This document shows, piece by piece, positions 1 through 9,516 of a stretch of DNA of 64,000 bases; the first letter of the stretch is position 1, and every line of letters begins with the position of its first letter. Both the position numbers and the translations under genes were made by a program. The DNA lies in assembly GCF_017696075.1 (NCBI RefSeq), contig NZ_JAAORI010000005.1, positions 20,617 to 84,616 on the forward strand, written 5' to 3'. The notes below the pieces were generated by a model. That model saw only the letters and a list, made by a program, of their open reading frames with translations. It had not been told where the DNA came from and made no database searches. The DNA comes from Prochlorococcus marinus XMU1411 (lineage in GTDB: Bacteria; Cyanobacteriota; Cyanobacteriia; PCC-6307; Cyanobiaceae).

Positions 1-356
1 CTGACGTATCAATCTGTTTGCATTTTATGCTCAGGGAAATGACAAATATAGTAAGTAATTTGGAGGTTTATCCAAAAAATATGCTCAAAAATTTAAATAT
101 ATATGGTGGTGTAATCTTTAGTCAGAAAGTTTTACTTTTGCTTGTAGAGAAGGGCTTTTCTAGAGAAAAAGCTTATAGATTAGTTCAAAAAAATGCTCAT
201 CAGGCCTGGAATACTCAGAATGGGAATTTCAAACAAAATATAGAGAGAGATAATGAAATAATGGACCTTATTGATCAAAGTGAATTAGAAGAATGTTTTA
301 ATCCTTCAATTCATCTCAATAATTTAAGTGTAATATGGGAGAAGTTAAGTATCTAG
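1..356 (+). CDS. purB: Adenylosuccinate lyase, C-terminal part (5' end outside the window)
   Basis: The reading frame is open from the first bases, so the gene starts upstream and only about 117 C-terminal residues are present. The visible part matches the helical C-terminal region of adenylosuccinate lyase, with the segments FMLREMTNIVSNLEVYPKNM and YGGVIFSQKVLLLLVEKG. The enzyme releases fumarate from SAICAR and from adenylosuccinate in purine synthesis. The next gene is fumC, which consumes fumarate, so the neighbours share a metabolite; both belong to the same aspartase/fumarase superfamily, but the closer match of this tail is PurB. The TTG at 18-20 is an internal codon, not the real start. 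Confidence 0.85.
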   Translation, partial: DVSICLHFMLREMTNIVSNLEVYPKNMLKNLNIYGGVIFSQKVLLLLVEKGFSREKAYRLVQKNAHQAWNTQNGNFKQNIERDNEIMDLIDQSELEECFNPSIHLNNLSVIWEKLSI

Positions 357-361
357 GATTA

Positions 362-397
362 CTGAAAACCTTATCTAAGTTAAACCAGTGTTTTCAG
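362..397 (+). promoter_or_regulatory. Hairpin-forming inverted repeat in the purB-fumC spacer
   Basis: CTGAAAAC at 362-369 is perfectly complementary to GTTTTCAG at 390-397, with a 20-base loop. The right arm ends against the AGAGG that precedes the fumC ATG at 405. There is no T run after it, so it is not a typical terminator. It could shape the fumC ribosome-binding region, but a chance repeat is possible. Confidence 0.3.
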
Positions 398-404
398 AGG
401 AATA

Positions 405-1790
405 ATGACAAAAAACTTTAGGATTGAAAAAGATAGTATGGGAACAATAGAGGTTCCCATGGAAGCTTTGTGGGGCGCCCAAACACAAAGATCGATAATA
501 AATTTTTCTATTGGAGAAGAATTAATTCCAATTGAGTTAATTTATTCACTCACCCTCATAAAAAAAGCTGCTTCAATTGCGAATTTCAATTTAGGTTTAA
601 TAGATAAAAGGAAAAAAGATTTGATTGTAGAGGCATGTACGGAAATACTTGATGGGCTTCACGATTCACAGTTTCCCCTAAAGGTTTGGCAAACAGGTAG
701 TGGCACGCAAACAAATATGAATGTTAATGAGGTAATTTCAAATATTGCAGCTTTAAAAACTAATTCAGAGCTTGGTAGTCATCAACCAGTTCATCCGAAT
801 GATGATGTAAATAAATCTCAGTCAACTAATGACACTTTTCCTGCTGCTATTCAAATATCTGTTGTTAATGAAATAATCAAAAATTTAGTTCCAACGATAA
901 GAGAACTTACTAAGATCCTTGATAAAAAAAGTGAAGAATGGAAAGACCTTATAAAGATAGGAAGAACCCATTTTCAAGATGCAGTTCCCCTTAGTTTTGG
1001 GCAAGAAATATCTGGATGGTCAGAGCAACTTAAAGATGCTGAGAATGCAATTATTATTAGTCTGAATGAATTGTATTTCTTACCTCTGGGAGGAACTGCA
1101 GTTGGAACAGGGATTAATTGTCCAAAAGGATTTTGTGAAGAGTCTATAAAATCAATTTCCGATGATACTAATCTAATGTTCTATAAATCAAAAAATAATT
1201 TTTCTATCATGGCCTCTCATGATCGTCTAGCTCAAGTAATGAGTCAGATAAAAATATTAGCAGGTGCATTATTTAAAATTTCAAATGATATAAAAATTCT
1301 TTCTTCTGGTCCAAGATCAGGAATATATGAACTAATTATTCCTCAAAATGAACCTGGAAGTTCTATCATGCCGGGTAAAGTGAATCCAACTCAATGCGAA
1401 GCCTTATCAATGGTTTGCACTCAGATAATGGGCCTTGAATATGCAGTTTCAATGGCAAATTCTAGCGGCACTTTACAGATGAATGAATATAAGCCTCTTA
1501 TTGGGTTTAATATTCTCACAAGTTTAAAATTACTAAAAAATGTAATAGAAAACTTCAGAATAAAATTAGTTGATGGGATGGAACCTAATCAAAAGAAAAT
1601 GAAGTTAAATTTAGAAAATTCACTAATGTTGGTTACAGCCATAGTGCCAAAAGTTGGTTATGAAAAAGCAGCTGAAATTGCAAACCTTGCATTCAAAGAA
1701 TCATTAAATTTAAAAGAGGCAACTCTTAAACTAGGTTATTTAAACGAAGATGAATTTGATGAAGCAATGAATATCAATTCAATGATTTGA
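405..1790 (+). CDS. fumC: Fumarate hydratase, class II
   Basis: Interconverts fumarate and L-malate; a homotetrameric, iron-free cytosolic enzyme. At 461 residues it has the normal class II length. The fumarase/aspartase signature GSSIMPGKVNP lies near residues 317-327 and holds the mobile catalytic loop. The segments TGSGTQTNMNVNE (near 97) and SQSTNDTFP (near 137) build the shared active site, and the TH of GRTHFQDAVP (near 185) is the usual catalytic histidine region. The ATG at 405 follows an AGAGG ribosome-binding site. The gene lies 48 bases after purB in the same direction and may be read with it. In picocyanobacteria fumarate comes mainly from purine and arginine synthesis, which fits this placement. 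Confidence 0.96.
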   Translation: MTKNFRIEKDSMGTIEVPMEALWGAQTQRSIINFSIGEELIPIELIYSLTLIKKAASIANFNLGLIDKRKKDLIVEACTEILDGLHDSQFPLKVWQTGSGTQTNMNVNEVISNIAALKTNSELGSHQPVHPNDDVNKSQSTNDTFPAAIQISVVNEIIKNLVPTIRELTKILDKKSEEWKDLIKIGRTHFQDAVPLSFGQEISGWSEQLKDAENAIIISLNELYFLPLGGTAVGTGINCPKGFCEESIKSISDDTNLMFYKSKNNFSIMASHDRLAQVMSQIKILAGALFKISNDIKILSSGPRSGIYELIIPQNEPGSSIMPGKVNPTQCEALSMVCTQIMGLEYAVSMANSSGTLQMNEYKPLIGFNILTSLKLLKNVIENFRIKLVDGMEPNQKKMKLNLENSLMLVTAIVPKVGYEKAAEIANLAFKESLNLKEATLKLGYLNEDEFDEAMNINSMI

Positions 1791-1800
1791 TTAAAAAAAT

Positions 1801-4527
1801 TTAAGAATTATTGTCAATTCTTTTTGTTGCAGGATTAATATCTTCAGAGACTTTTATAAGATCATTAGATTCAGAAACAGGAAAACGATTAATAGCTTTT
1901 AATGCTAGCTTTGCTTTGCTTTTTAATTTATTGCTAACACCAATACAGTATTGAACTTGAGAAAGGACATCAATTGATCTTCTAATAATTCTCACTACAT
2001 CACCTTCGTCTAATGAAGTATTAAAAACCAAATCTTTCCATTTTTTTCCTCTTGCCCATTCAGAAATAATTCCAGTTAACTCTGTTTCTAAATAAATAGG
2101 GATTTCAATATGAAACTTATTTTGTTGAGAAGCGACTAATTTTCTTAAACCATCTAATTCATTAAAAACATCTATTACCTTTAAAGAAGGCTTGAAATTA
2201 CACCAAAGATTAGGTCTCCTTATATCAACACATACAGCTTGAATAATTGCAGCTAACTCAGGAGGATCTAAATCGTCTAAATAACCACTAACTAAAACCA
2301 GACCAATCCATAATTCATTTTCACTTCTTATTGCACCAACTGTTTGTCCAACTTCAGTCAATTCCAAATCATTTAAACAACCGAAATGATTCAAAATTTT
2401 AATCAAATCGGTAAAAGTTCTCCAGTTATGATTTTCTTTATCCTCTAGAAGTTTTTTTCTCATATATATTTCTTGTTCAACATCAACAATTCTTTTTCTA
2501 TATTTCTTTAATTTCCTAGAGTCTCCAAATCTATGTGCGGGATGATCATTGACTGTTTCTTCTAAATTATTAATTTGTTGCTGTTGTGCCAAAACTTCCG
2601 TTGTCAGATCATATTGTGGAGTTTGTAAATCATTTTTTTTAGAAACTTCTAAAATTCGATCCGCATAACACTGCGACATATGATCTCCCCTAAATACCTC
2701 TCCAGAAAAATACATCTTTGGTACTTCAAGTCCTAAGACATCAATTGCATCCAAATCATTAAAAATACTTACAATGTATGAGGGTTTTATAAGAATAAAT
2801 AAATTATCAACTGTCAAACACAATAAACTCTTTATTTTTTGGGATTCATATATTTTCTTACAAATTAATCCTGGAACAATTTTTCTTTTAATTTGAGGAG
2901 CTTTAATTGAAATTAAGCTTCCATCTTTAATATATGGGAGTGCATTAGTGATCTCTTCTGATAATTTTTCTGCTGCTTGTTTTTCTAAAATTTTCAAGAG
3001 TCTTCTCTCTTCTTTAAGACGATTTTTTAACTTTTCGTAGGCATCAAAATCTTTCCATGAAACGTTAGATGTGATTTTTTTTAATTCATTTAAATCCTTA
3101 TCTAAATTTTCAAGAATTATATTCTCACCTGAAGATTCACCTAAATATAAAAAACTACCAAAACTTCTTTTAATTAATTCTTTAGACTTTTCTAAAGTAT
3201 AACTTTGTAAAAGATTAAGTACCATTCCATAACTAGGAGTGAATTGACTCTCTAAAGAATTTGGTTTGCTAATAGCCAGTGCACTTGCTTCTTTGGCACC
3301 TTCAAATCTTGTTTGTAATGTAACAACATATCCTTGGGTATCTTTTCCTCTTCTTCCAGCTCTTCCGGACATTTGCAAAAATTCACTGCTAAATAATAAT
3401 CTGTGCCCATCTTCTGTCCTTTTTGATAAAGAAGAAATAACAGTGGTTCTTGCGGGCATATTAATTCCTGCAGCAAGAGTTTCAGTTGCAAAAACAACTT
3501 TTATCAAACCTTGCTGAAATAATTCCTCAACCAATTCTTTCCATGCAGGCAATAATCCAGCATGGTGAGATGCAATACCTCGTTTTAATGCCTCGCATTG
3601 AGATTTATCTTTAATTGCCTCTTGATTATTTTTAAGATAAACATCTAATTTTTGGGATATCATATTCGCTTCTGAATAACTTACTAAAGTTAAGTCTTTT
3701 ATATTCTCAATAGCCTTGTCACATCCTCTTCTACTAAAGATAAAATAAATAGCTGGCAACATATTTCGTTCAGCTAGTTTAGAGATCACAAAGCCAATTG
3801 AGGGAGACTTTGGTTGCATTATCCTACCCACTTTCCCTCTCATTTTCTGACCTTTAGGAGCTCTCCAAATCTTACAGTTTGGATGAATTCCATTACCCTT
3901 ATTATTTAAAAGTGGATGGAGCCCTTTAACACTACAAAAAATAAAATCAAGTGGGACTGGTCTCTTATCGCTATTAATTAATATTGTGGGCCCATGAACT
4001 TTTTCTATCCAATTTTGTAGTTGATCTGCATTGGCTATTGTTGCTGATAAAGCTATTATTTGAGTTCTAGTAGGGCAATGGATTATAGTTTCTTCCCAAA
4101 CTGTGCCTCTTTGGGGGTCATTCATATAATGGCATTCATCAAGAATCACAGATTCTAAATTCTCTAAAGGATCATCAAATTCATCAAATTCGCCATAAAG
4201 CATGTTCCTAAAAATCTCAGTCGTCATAACTAAGATTGGTGCTTCTCTATTTATACTTATATCTCCAGTTAAAAGACCAACTTTATTATCACCATACTGA
4301 TTAGAAAAATCTCTAAACTTTTGGTTTGATAGTGCTTTTAAAGGTGTTGTATAAAAAACTCTACTGTCATGAGATAAGCCTCTATATATAGCAAATTCAC
4401 CTATCAATGTTTTACCAGAACCTGTTGGTGCCGTTAAAACAACAGAATTTCCGCTATTAATAGCTCGAATTGCTTCTAATTGGAAATCATCTAGTGGAAA
4501 GGGAAAATATTCCTCTAAATTAAGCAA
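1801..4527 (-). CDS. Ski2/Mtr4-type DExH RNA helicase
   Basis: A 908-residue superfamily 2 helicase. Walker A is APTGSGKT at about residues 33-40, motif II is DECH at 130-133, motif III contains SAT near 160, and motif VI is QMSGRAGRRG near 386-395. The long C-terminal part matches the rRNA-processing and DSHCT regions of Ski2/Mtr4 helicases. In cyanobacteria and plastids this family (ISE2-like in plants) is tied to RNA processing and ribosome maturation; the exact substrate here is not known. The frame has no ATG before the conserved domain, and the only usable start is TTG at 4525-4527, since an in-frame stop lies at 4561-4563. It converges on fumC with a 10-base gap and is divergent from bioF. 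Confidence 0.9.
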   Translation of the reverse strand: MLNLEEYFPFPLDDFQLEAIRAINSGNSVVLTAPTGSGKTLIGEFAIYRGLSHDSRVFYTTPLKALSNQKFRDFSNQYGDNKVGLLTGDISINREAPILVMTTEIFRNMLYGEFDEFDDPLENLESVILDECHYMNDPQRGTVWEETIIHCPTRTQIIALSATIANADQLQNWIEKVHGPTILINSDKRPVPLDFIFCSVKGLHPLLNNKGNGIHPNCKIWRAPKGQKMRGKVGRIMQPKSPSIGFVISKLAERNMLPAIYFIFSRRGCDKAIENIKDLTLVSYSEANMISQKLDVYLKNNQEAIKDKSQCEALKRGIASHHAGLLPAWKELVEELFQQGLIKVVFATETLAAGINMPARTTVISSLSKRTEDGHRLLFSSEFLQMSGRAGRRGKDTQGYVVTLQTRFEGAKEASALAISKPNSLESQFTPSYGMVLNLLQSYTLEKSKELIKRSFGSFLYLGESSGENIILENLDKDLNELKKITSNVSWKDFDAYEKLKNRLKEERRLLKILEKQAAEKLSEEITNALPYIKDGSLISIKAPQIKRKIVPGLICKKIYESQKIKSLLCLTVDNLFILIKPSYIVSIFNDLDAIDVLGLEVPKMYFSGEVFRGDHMSQCYADRILEVSKKNDLQTPQYDLTTEVLAQQQQINNLEETVNDHPAHRFGDSRKLKKYRKRIVDVEQEIYMRKKLLEDKENHNWRTFTDLIKILNHFGCLNDLELTEVGQTVGAIRSENELWIGLVLVSGYLDDLDPPELAAIIQAVCVDIRRPNLWCNFKPSLKVIDVFNELDGLRKLVASQQNKFHIEIPIYLETELTGIISEWARGKKWKDLVFNTSLDEGDVVRIIRRSIDVLSQVQYCIGVSNKLKSKAKLALKAINRFPVSESNDLIKVSEDINPATKRIDNNS

Positions 4528-4666
4528 TAATTGTGATTGAAGAGAGGATGAGTTAACTTCTTAATATATGATCTATATAGATATTAATAAACAAAAAATA
4601 CCTTGCAAACTTTAATAGTAAATCTAAATCTTTTTAATTAAATCCACTATATTCTATTTTGCCAAA

Positions 4667-5806
4667 ATGAAAAAAATAAAAATTCCAAAAAATAGAATCC
4701 GTAAATTAAAAACATTTTCTTTAGGTAAAAAATCATTCGAACTTCTAAGTTTAAATTCGCAAAATAAAAAACTTATAGACTTATGCAGTAATGATTATTT
4801 TGGATTAAGTAGGGACAAGGATTTAATAAAAGCTGCTTATGAAATAAGCATGTTAGAAGGTATTGGTTCAGGAAGCTCTAGGTTTATTACAGGTTCAAGA
4901 CCAATACATAATTTATTAGAAACAGAACTTGCCAAGTGGCTTGATCAAGATAAAGTATTACTATTTCCAAGTGGATTTCAAGCAAATATAGCCGCTATCC
5001 AGACTTTAGCAAACAGAAATAGTATCGTAATAGCAGATAAATTAATCCATAACTCTTTATTGGTTGGAGTTAAAGCTGCTCAAGCTAAACTAGTTCGTTT
5101 CTCACACAATAATTTAAAAGATTTAGAAGATAAAATTATTAAGTCTAACCCCACAAAAAATTCCATTTTAGTTGTTGTAGAATCTCTTTATAGCATGGAG
5201 GGATCAATTGCTCCGCTCAGAGAAATAACGGCAATTTGCAACAAAAATAGTGTTCAATTATTAGTTGACGAAGCCCATGCAATTGGGATCTTGGGCCCTG
5301 AAGGCAGGGGTTTAAGTTTTAATTTCCGTTCAGATATAACTATAGTTACTGGAACTTTTGGAAAAGCATTTGGAAGCGGTGGAGCTTTCATAGCCTCCAA
5401 TTCAGAAATTGGTGAGTATCTTATCCAAACAAGTGGTGCATTTAGGTACACAACCGCTCTTGCACCATCTTTAGCTGCTGGAGCACTAGAAGGTTTAAAA
5501 AAAATTTTAGAAAATAAAGAATGGGGTAATGAGTTGTTATCTTCTGCGAAGATATGGAAAGATGAAATTACTAAAAATTTTAGTTTTCCAATTCAAGGAG
5601 ATTCTCACATTTTATCAATTATTGTTGGCCAAGAAGAGAAGGCAATTTATCTACAAAAACATCTTGAGGAAAATGGGTTTTTAGCAATTGCGATAAGACC
5701 ACCTACTGTTCCAGTTGGGCAATCAAGAATCAGAATAACAATACGAAGAAACTTAGATTTGAATCTGCTAAAAAATTTCATTGCAGTATTAAAAGAGTTT
5801 AAATGA
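4667..5806 (+). CDS. bioF: 8-amino-7-oxononanoate synthase
   Basis: First committed step of the biotin ring pathway: condenses pimeloyl-ACP with L-alanine to give 8-amino-7-oxononanoate (KAPA), using PLP. The 379 residues are typical for the alpha-oxoamine synthase family. VDEAHAIG near residues 200-207 contains the Asp that contacts the PLP ring nitrogen, and GTFGKAFGSGG near 229-239 contains the Schiff-base lysine. First gene of a five-gene plus-strand biotin operon; its TGA overlaps the ATG of the next gene by four bases. No bioB (biotin synthase) is present in this window. Confidence 0.95.
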   Translation: MKKIKIPKNRIRKLKTFSLGKKSFELLSLNSQNKKLIDLCSNDYFGLSRDKDLIKAAYEISMLEGIGSGSSRFITGSRPIHNLLETELAKWLDQDKVLLFPSGFQANIAAIQTLANRNSIVIADKLIHNSLLVGVKAAQAKLVRFSHNNLKDLEDKIIKSNPTKNSILVVVESLYSMEGSIAPLREITAICNKNSVQLLVDEAHAIGILGPEGRGLSFNFRSDITIVTGTFGKAFGSGGAFIASNSEIGEYLIQTSGAFRYTTALAPSLAAGALEGLKKILENKEWGNELLSSAKIWKDEITKNFSFPIQGDSHILSIIVGQEEKAIYLQKHLEENGFLAIAIRPPTVPVGQSRIRITIRRNLDLNLLKNFIAVLKEFK

Positions 5807-6516
5807 AACAAATTATTACTCAACATGGGTGGGGACTAAATAAATATTTCTGGGATGATTATAAAGCTGATTTTTTAAACAATAATTGGCATTGGCAAGA
5901 TAATGAAAGGGGCTATTTTTCAACAAATAATTATCAAGCAAAATGGATTAAAAGCGAATCTAAAAAACAAATCAGAATGACTTTATGCCATTCATTTGGT
6001 TTTCATTTAATGCAAAAAAAAATCTTAAAAGAAGCAACTCATATTGTTCTTATAAATTCTTTTAATAATTTTCTTCCTTTAAGTAATAAGAGAAACTTTA
6101 TTTTGAAGTCTCTTAAAAGAATGGAAACAAAAATCATAAAAGATGAAACTAAGGATATGTTGAAAGAATTTATACATAGATCATTTATGCCAAATGATAT
6201 AAATAATAGTTTTAAAAATATCTTTTATAAAAGTTTAGAGAGTTTAAATAAAACTCTTCTTTTAGGTGATTTAAAACAACTTTACATCAATAGAGATATT
6301 CCATTTTTTTTAAGAAAAGATTGCAGAATTATTTTTATAAAATCAGAAAATGATTTAATTCTAGACAACGAATCAAATAATAACTTCTTAGATTCCTTAA
6401 ATAAAATTCTTGATAGGAATCCAATTTTAATTAAATTAGCTCAGCAAGGTCATTGCTTGAATAATCTAAATTTATACGAGATCTTACTTAATACACTTAA
6501 TGATGAAAATGGATAG
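5803..6516 (+). CDS. bioK: BioK-like pimeloyl-ACP methyl ester esterase
   Basis: A 237-residue alpha/beta-hydrolase-like protein between bioF and bioC. The candidate nucleophile is Ser64 in LCHSFG, where the first glycine of the usual GxSxG elbow is replaced by Cys, and a candidate catalytic His217 lies in AQQGHCLN close to the C terminus. It starts with ITQHGWGLN, where hydrolases of this fold place the oxyanion-hole strand. Position decides the call: the cluster needs an enzyme that removes the methyl ester added by BioC, and cyanobacteria are known to use BioK here instead of BioH or BioG. The function is inferred from context plus motif. ATGA overlap with bioF; its end overlaps the start of bioC by 17 bases. 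Confidence 0.75.
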   Translation: MKQIITQHGWGLNKYFWDDYKADFLNNNWHWQDNERGYFSTNNYQAKWIKSESKKQIRMTLCHSFGFHLMQKKILKEATHIVLINSFNNFLPLSNKRNFILKSLKRMETKIIKDETKDMLKEFIHRSFMPNDINNSFKNIFYKSLESLNKTLLLGDLKQLYINRDIPFFLRKDCRIIFIKSENDLILDNESNNNFLDSLNKILDRNPILIKLAQQGHCLNNLNLYEILLNTLNDENG

Positions 6517-7270
6517 TAAAAAGTGGAATGAGAAAATAAAAAATAATTTCAATGATGCTGCATATCGGTATTTAGAGCATTCAAATATTCAGAAATTTTT
6601 TGCCAAAAAGATTGTTCAATTTATCAAAGAATTAAATCCCCCAAAAAAAGGTGAATGGATAGATCTAGGATCAGGACCAGGAATATTAGCTGATGAAATA
6701 GAAAAAAATTTTTCTTCCCAAAAAGTAGCCAGAATTGATTTCAGCAAAAAAATGCTTCTTGAGAATAAATTATCTAGTAAAAAAATTTTATGGGATTTGA
6801 ATAATGATTTACCTCCTGAAATCAATAACTGTTCTCTATTAACATCTAACTTTTGTATCCATTGGTTAAACAAGCCAGAAAAGATAATAAAAAATTGGTT
6901 TAGTAAATTAAAATCTGGAGGTTTTTTAATCATTTCTTATCCAACAAAAAATTGTTTTCCTGAATGGAAAGATACTTGTAGAAAAATTGATATTGAATAT
7001 AGTGGTCTTAATTTCCTTTGTTCTAAAGAATTATTAAAAGATTTCAAATCACCTGAAATTCATTATTCAGAAAAGTTTAATTATCTTGAAAATTTTGAAG
7101 ATGTATATAAGCTTTTTAGAAGCATTAAAAATGTAGGGGCGCAATCAACAAATTGTAAACACAAAACAGTGAAGGAGTTAAAAAAAATTCAAAAGTTTTG
7201 GCCAAAGAATTACAATAATACAGTTAACCTTTCATGGCAAATTGAGATTCAAATCATAAAGAAATTATGA
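6500..7270 (+). CDS. bioC: Malonyl-ACP O-methyltransferase
   Basis: Methylates the free carboxyl of malonyl-ACP so that fatty acid synthase can extend it to pimeloyl-ACP methyl ester. This is a class I SAM methyltransferase of 256 residues, with motif I WIDLGSGPGIL at about 53-63 and a following acidic strand end near residue 80. The start is ambiguous: ATG at 6500, 6503 and 6509 are all in frame within ten bases, all inside the end of the bioK-like gene. It overlaps bioD by four bases (ATGA). The operon position makes BioC the best reading of a methyltransferase that is otherwise rather divergent. Confidence 0.87.
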   Translation: MMKMDSKKWNEKIKNNFNDAAYRYLEHSNIQKFFAKKIVQFIKELNPPKKGEWIDLGSGPGILADEIEKNFSSQKVARIDFSKKMLLENKLSSKKILWDLNNDLPPEINNCSLLTSNFCIHWLNKPEKIIKNWFSKLKSGGFLIISYPTKNCFPEWKDTCRKIDIEYSGLNFLCSKELLKDFKSPEIHYSEKFNYLENFEDVYKLFRSIKNVGAQSTNCKHKTVKELKKIQKFWPKNYNNTVNLSWQIEIQIIKKL

Positions 7271-7932
7271 GTAGTCAGGATACTATTTTCAAATTTGTAA
7301 TTTGTGGAACAGATACTGATATTGGAAAAACTTTAATAAGCTCTTTTTTCGTTAAAGGATTAAATTCCTTTTATTGGAAGCCTATTCAAAGCGGTATTGA
7401 ATCGCAAACTGATAGTCAAACTGTTGAAAAACTTGCACCATTAAGTAAAGAGAAAATCATCAAAGAAGCTTATGTCTTTACTAAACCGCTATCTCCTCAT
7501 TGGGCTGCTGAAATAGATCAAAAAACTATTAACTTTGAAAAGTTGAGATTACCAAAAGTGCAAGGCTCATTAATTGTAGAAACTGCAGGTGGATTAATGG
7601 TTCCAATAACACGCAATTTTTTGCAAATAGATCAAATAAAACAATGGAATCTTCCGGTAATACTTGTATGTAAGAGCTCACTTGGCACTCTTAACCATAC
7701 CCTGCTTAGTATTGAGGCCTTAAAACGAAGAAATATTGAGATTTTAGGTTTAGTAGTCAATGGTGAAAAACACCTAGATAATCCAAGAACTCTAGTTGAT
7801 TTTAGTGGTATTCCGTTAATTGCTGAATTTCCTTACATCGAAAAAATGGACTCAAACAATTTAGATATACTATGGAAAGAACTAGACATCAAGAATAAGT
7901 TGATCTCACTTTTAAACTCAAAAATAAGTTAA
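7267..7932 (+). CDS. bioD: Dethiobiotin synthetase
   Basis: ATP-dependent closure of the ureido ring, turning 7,8-diaminononanoate and CO2 into dethiobiotin. 221 residues, a P-loop NTPase of the BioD family. The modified Walker A GTDTDIGKTL lies at residues 14-23, and ETAGGLMVPI near 104-113 is the conserved substrate-binding segment. It is translationally coupled on both sides: ATGA overlap with bioC, and its TAA is followed immediately by the ATG of bioA. Confidence 0.95.
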   Translation: MSSQDTIFKFVICGTDTDIGKTLISSFFVKGLNSFYWKPIQSGIESQTDSQTVEKLAPLSKEKIIKEAYVFTKPLSPHWAAEIDQKTINFEKLRLPKVQGSLIVETAGGLMVPITRNFLQIDQIKQWNLPVILVCKSSLGTLNHTLLSIEALKRRNIEILGLVVNGEKHLDNPRTLVDFSGIPLIAEFPYIEKMDSNNLDILWKELDIKNKLISLLNSKIS

Positions 7933-9234
7933 ATGAAATCTTTGGATTCAAAAACTCCAAATCAAGATTGGCACCCAAATATTTGGCCACCTTTTACACA
8001 AATTAATAACAGCAAACCGCAAATAGAAGTAACTCATGGTCAAGATGCCCTCCTATTTACTAAAAATCCTAAAAAAGAGCTAATAGATGCAATCAGTAGT
8101 TGGTGGGTAACTCTTCATGGACATAGTAATCAATACATTGCGGATGCCATTTTCAATCAATCAAAAAAACTTGAGCAAGTTATATTTGCTGATTTTTTAC
8201 ATCCACAGGCAAAAAAATTGGCGGAAAGACTTAGTGAATTAACAAAACTAGAAAGATTATTCTTTTCTGATAACGGTTCTACTGCAGTGGAAGTCGCTTT
8301 AAAAATTGCCTTCCAATCATGGCAAAATAGAGGAGAGACAAGAACTCAAATAGTAGCTTTTGATGGCGCCTATCATGGCGATACATTTGGAGCAATGGCT
8401 TTAGGTGAAAGAAATATTTTTAATGAGAATTTCGATAATCTTATGTTCCCAGTAAGGAGAGTCCCCTGGCCTTCAACTTGGATGAACGATGAAGAAGTAG
8501 AAAATAAAGAAAATGAGGCGATCCAAAAATTAGAAACTCTACTTAAAACTCCCACAGTTGCAGTAATCCTCGAGCCACTTGTTCAAGGAGCAGGAGGAAT
8601 GAATATGGTTAGGCCTCAGTTTATAAAAAAAGTTTCAGAAATTATAAACAACAATAATTCTTTGTTAATTGCTGATGAAGTTTTGACTGGGTTTGGGAGA
8701 TGTGGAAGTCTTTTTGCATTTCAAAAGGCAAAAATCGTTCCCGATTTAATAAGTATTTCAAAAGGCTTAACTGGTGGATTTTTACCGATGGGAATAACTT
8801 TATGTAAAGAAAAAATTTTTCAATCCTTTATTGATGATTCCCCAAGAAAAACTTTTTGGCATGGACATAGTTTTACTGCTAATCCTTTAGGTTGTGCTGC
8901 TGCAAATGCTAGCCTTGATTTATTAGAAAAAGAACCAAACAAATACCTTTCATTTGAAGAAAAACATTTATCTCACTTAATTAAATTTCAAAACTTACCC
9001 TATATAAAAAAAATAAGGGTATCGGGCACAATTGCTGCCTTCGATTTAGATATTGGGAACAAAAAAGGTTATTTCAATAATATTGGGAAAGAAATAAAGA
9101 GTCTTGCAATGGAGCAAGGTTTATTTATTAGACCCCTCGGGAATGTTATTTATCTCTTGCCACCTCTCTGTATAACCGATGATCAATTAGAAAAAAGTTA
9201 CTGGATAATAAGGCAAATCTTAGAAAATCTTTAG
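7933..9234 (+). CDS. bioA: Adenosylmethionine-8-amino-7-oxononanoate aminotransferase
   Basis: Class III PLP aminotransferase that makes 7,8-diaminononanoate from KAPA, with SAM as amino donor in the standard family. 433 residues. SSWWVTLHGH near residue 56 is the BioA-specific aromatic segment, DEVLTGFGR near 248 contains the cofactor Asp, and SISKGLTGGF near 274-283 contains the PLP lysine. Last gene of the biotin operon, with zero spacer after bioD. It converges on the DUF3143 gene with an 8-base gap, so termination must happen inside or past that gene. Confidence 0.95.
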   Translation: MKSLDSKTPNQDWHPNIWPPFTQINNSKPQIEVTHGQDALLFTKNPKKELIDAISSWWVTLHGHSNQYIADAIFNQSKKLEQVIFADFLHPQAKKLAERLSELTKLERLFFSDNGSTAVEVALKIAFQSWQNRGETRTQIVAFDGAYHGDTFGAMALGERNIFNENFDNLMFPVRRVPWPSTWMNDEEVENKENEAIQKLETLLKTPTVAVILEPLVQGAGGMNMVRPQFIKKVSEIINNNNSLLIADEVLTGFGRCGSLFAFQKAKIVPDLISISKGLTGGFLPMGITLCKEKIFQSFIDDSPRKTFWHGHSFTANPLGCAAANASLDLLEKEPNKYLSFEEKHLSHLIKFQNLPYIKKIRVSGTIAAFDLDIGNKKGYFNNIGKEIKSLAMEQGLFIRPLGNVIYLLPPLCITDDQLEKSYWIIRQILENL

Positions 9235-9242
9235 ATAGAAAT

Positions 9243-9500
9243 TTAAGGTCCCTGCAGTATTGCATTTTCCACATCTTCTCTATTAATGCAATAGGAAAAT
9301 AGTCTTTTAGTTTCTTGTCCTTCACTTTCCCAGATAACACTTAAATCTTCTTGTTCAAAAATAATAGTTGCATTCCAATTTGAAAGTAAAAGATACCATT
9401 TAGATGGATTATTAATATCCTTCACAGCACCTAAATCAGTTAGCCACAATTCCAATGATTGCAGTGAATATTGATTGATAGGTTTTTTAGAGGGATTCAC
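9243..9500 (-). CDS. DUF3143 family protein
   Basis: 85 residues, recognised as the small cyanobacterial family DUF3143 of unknown function. The core is LQSLELWLTDLGAV followed by a short beta-rich part (KWYLLLSNWNATIIFEQEDL). The start is GTG at 9498-9500. It lies 16 bases downstream of the DnaJ-domain gene in the same direction, and that pairing recurs in cyanobacteria as far as I know, which suggests shared transcription. No catalytic residues, signal peptide or membrane segment are seen. Confidence 0.8.
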   Translation of the reverse strand: MNPSKKPINQYSLQSLELWLTDLGAVKDINNPSKWYLLLSNWNATIIFEQEDLSVIWESEGQETKRLFSYCINREDVENAILQGP

Positions 9501-9516
9501 AGACTTTTTTAAAAAA

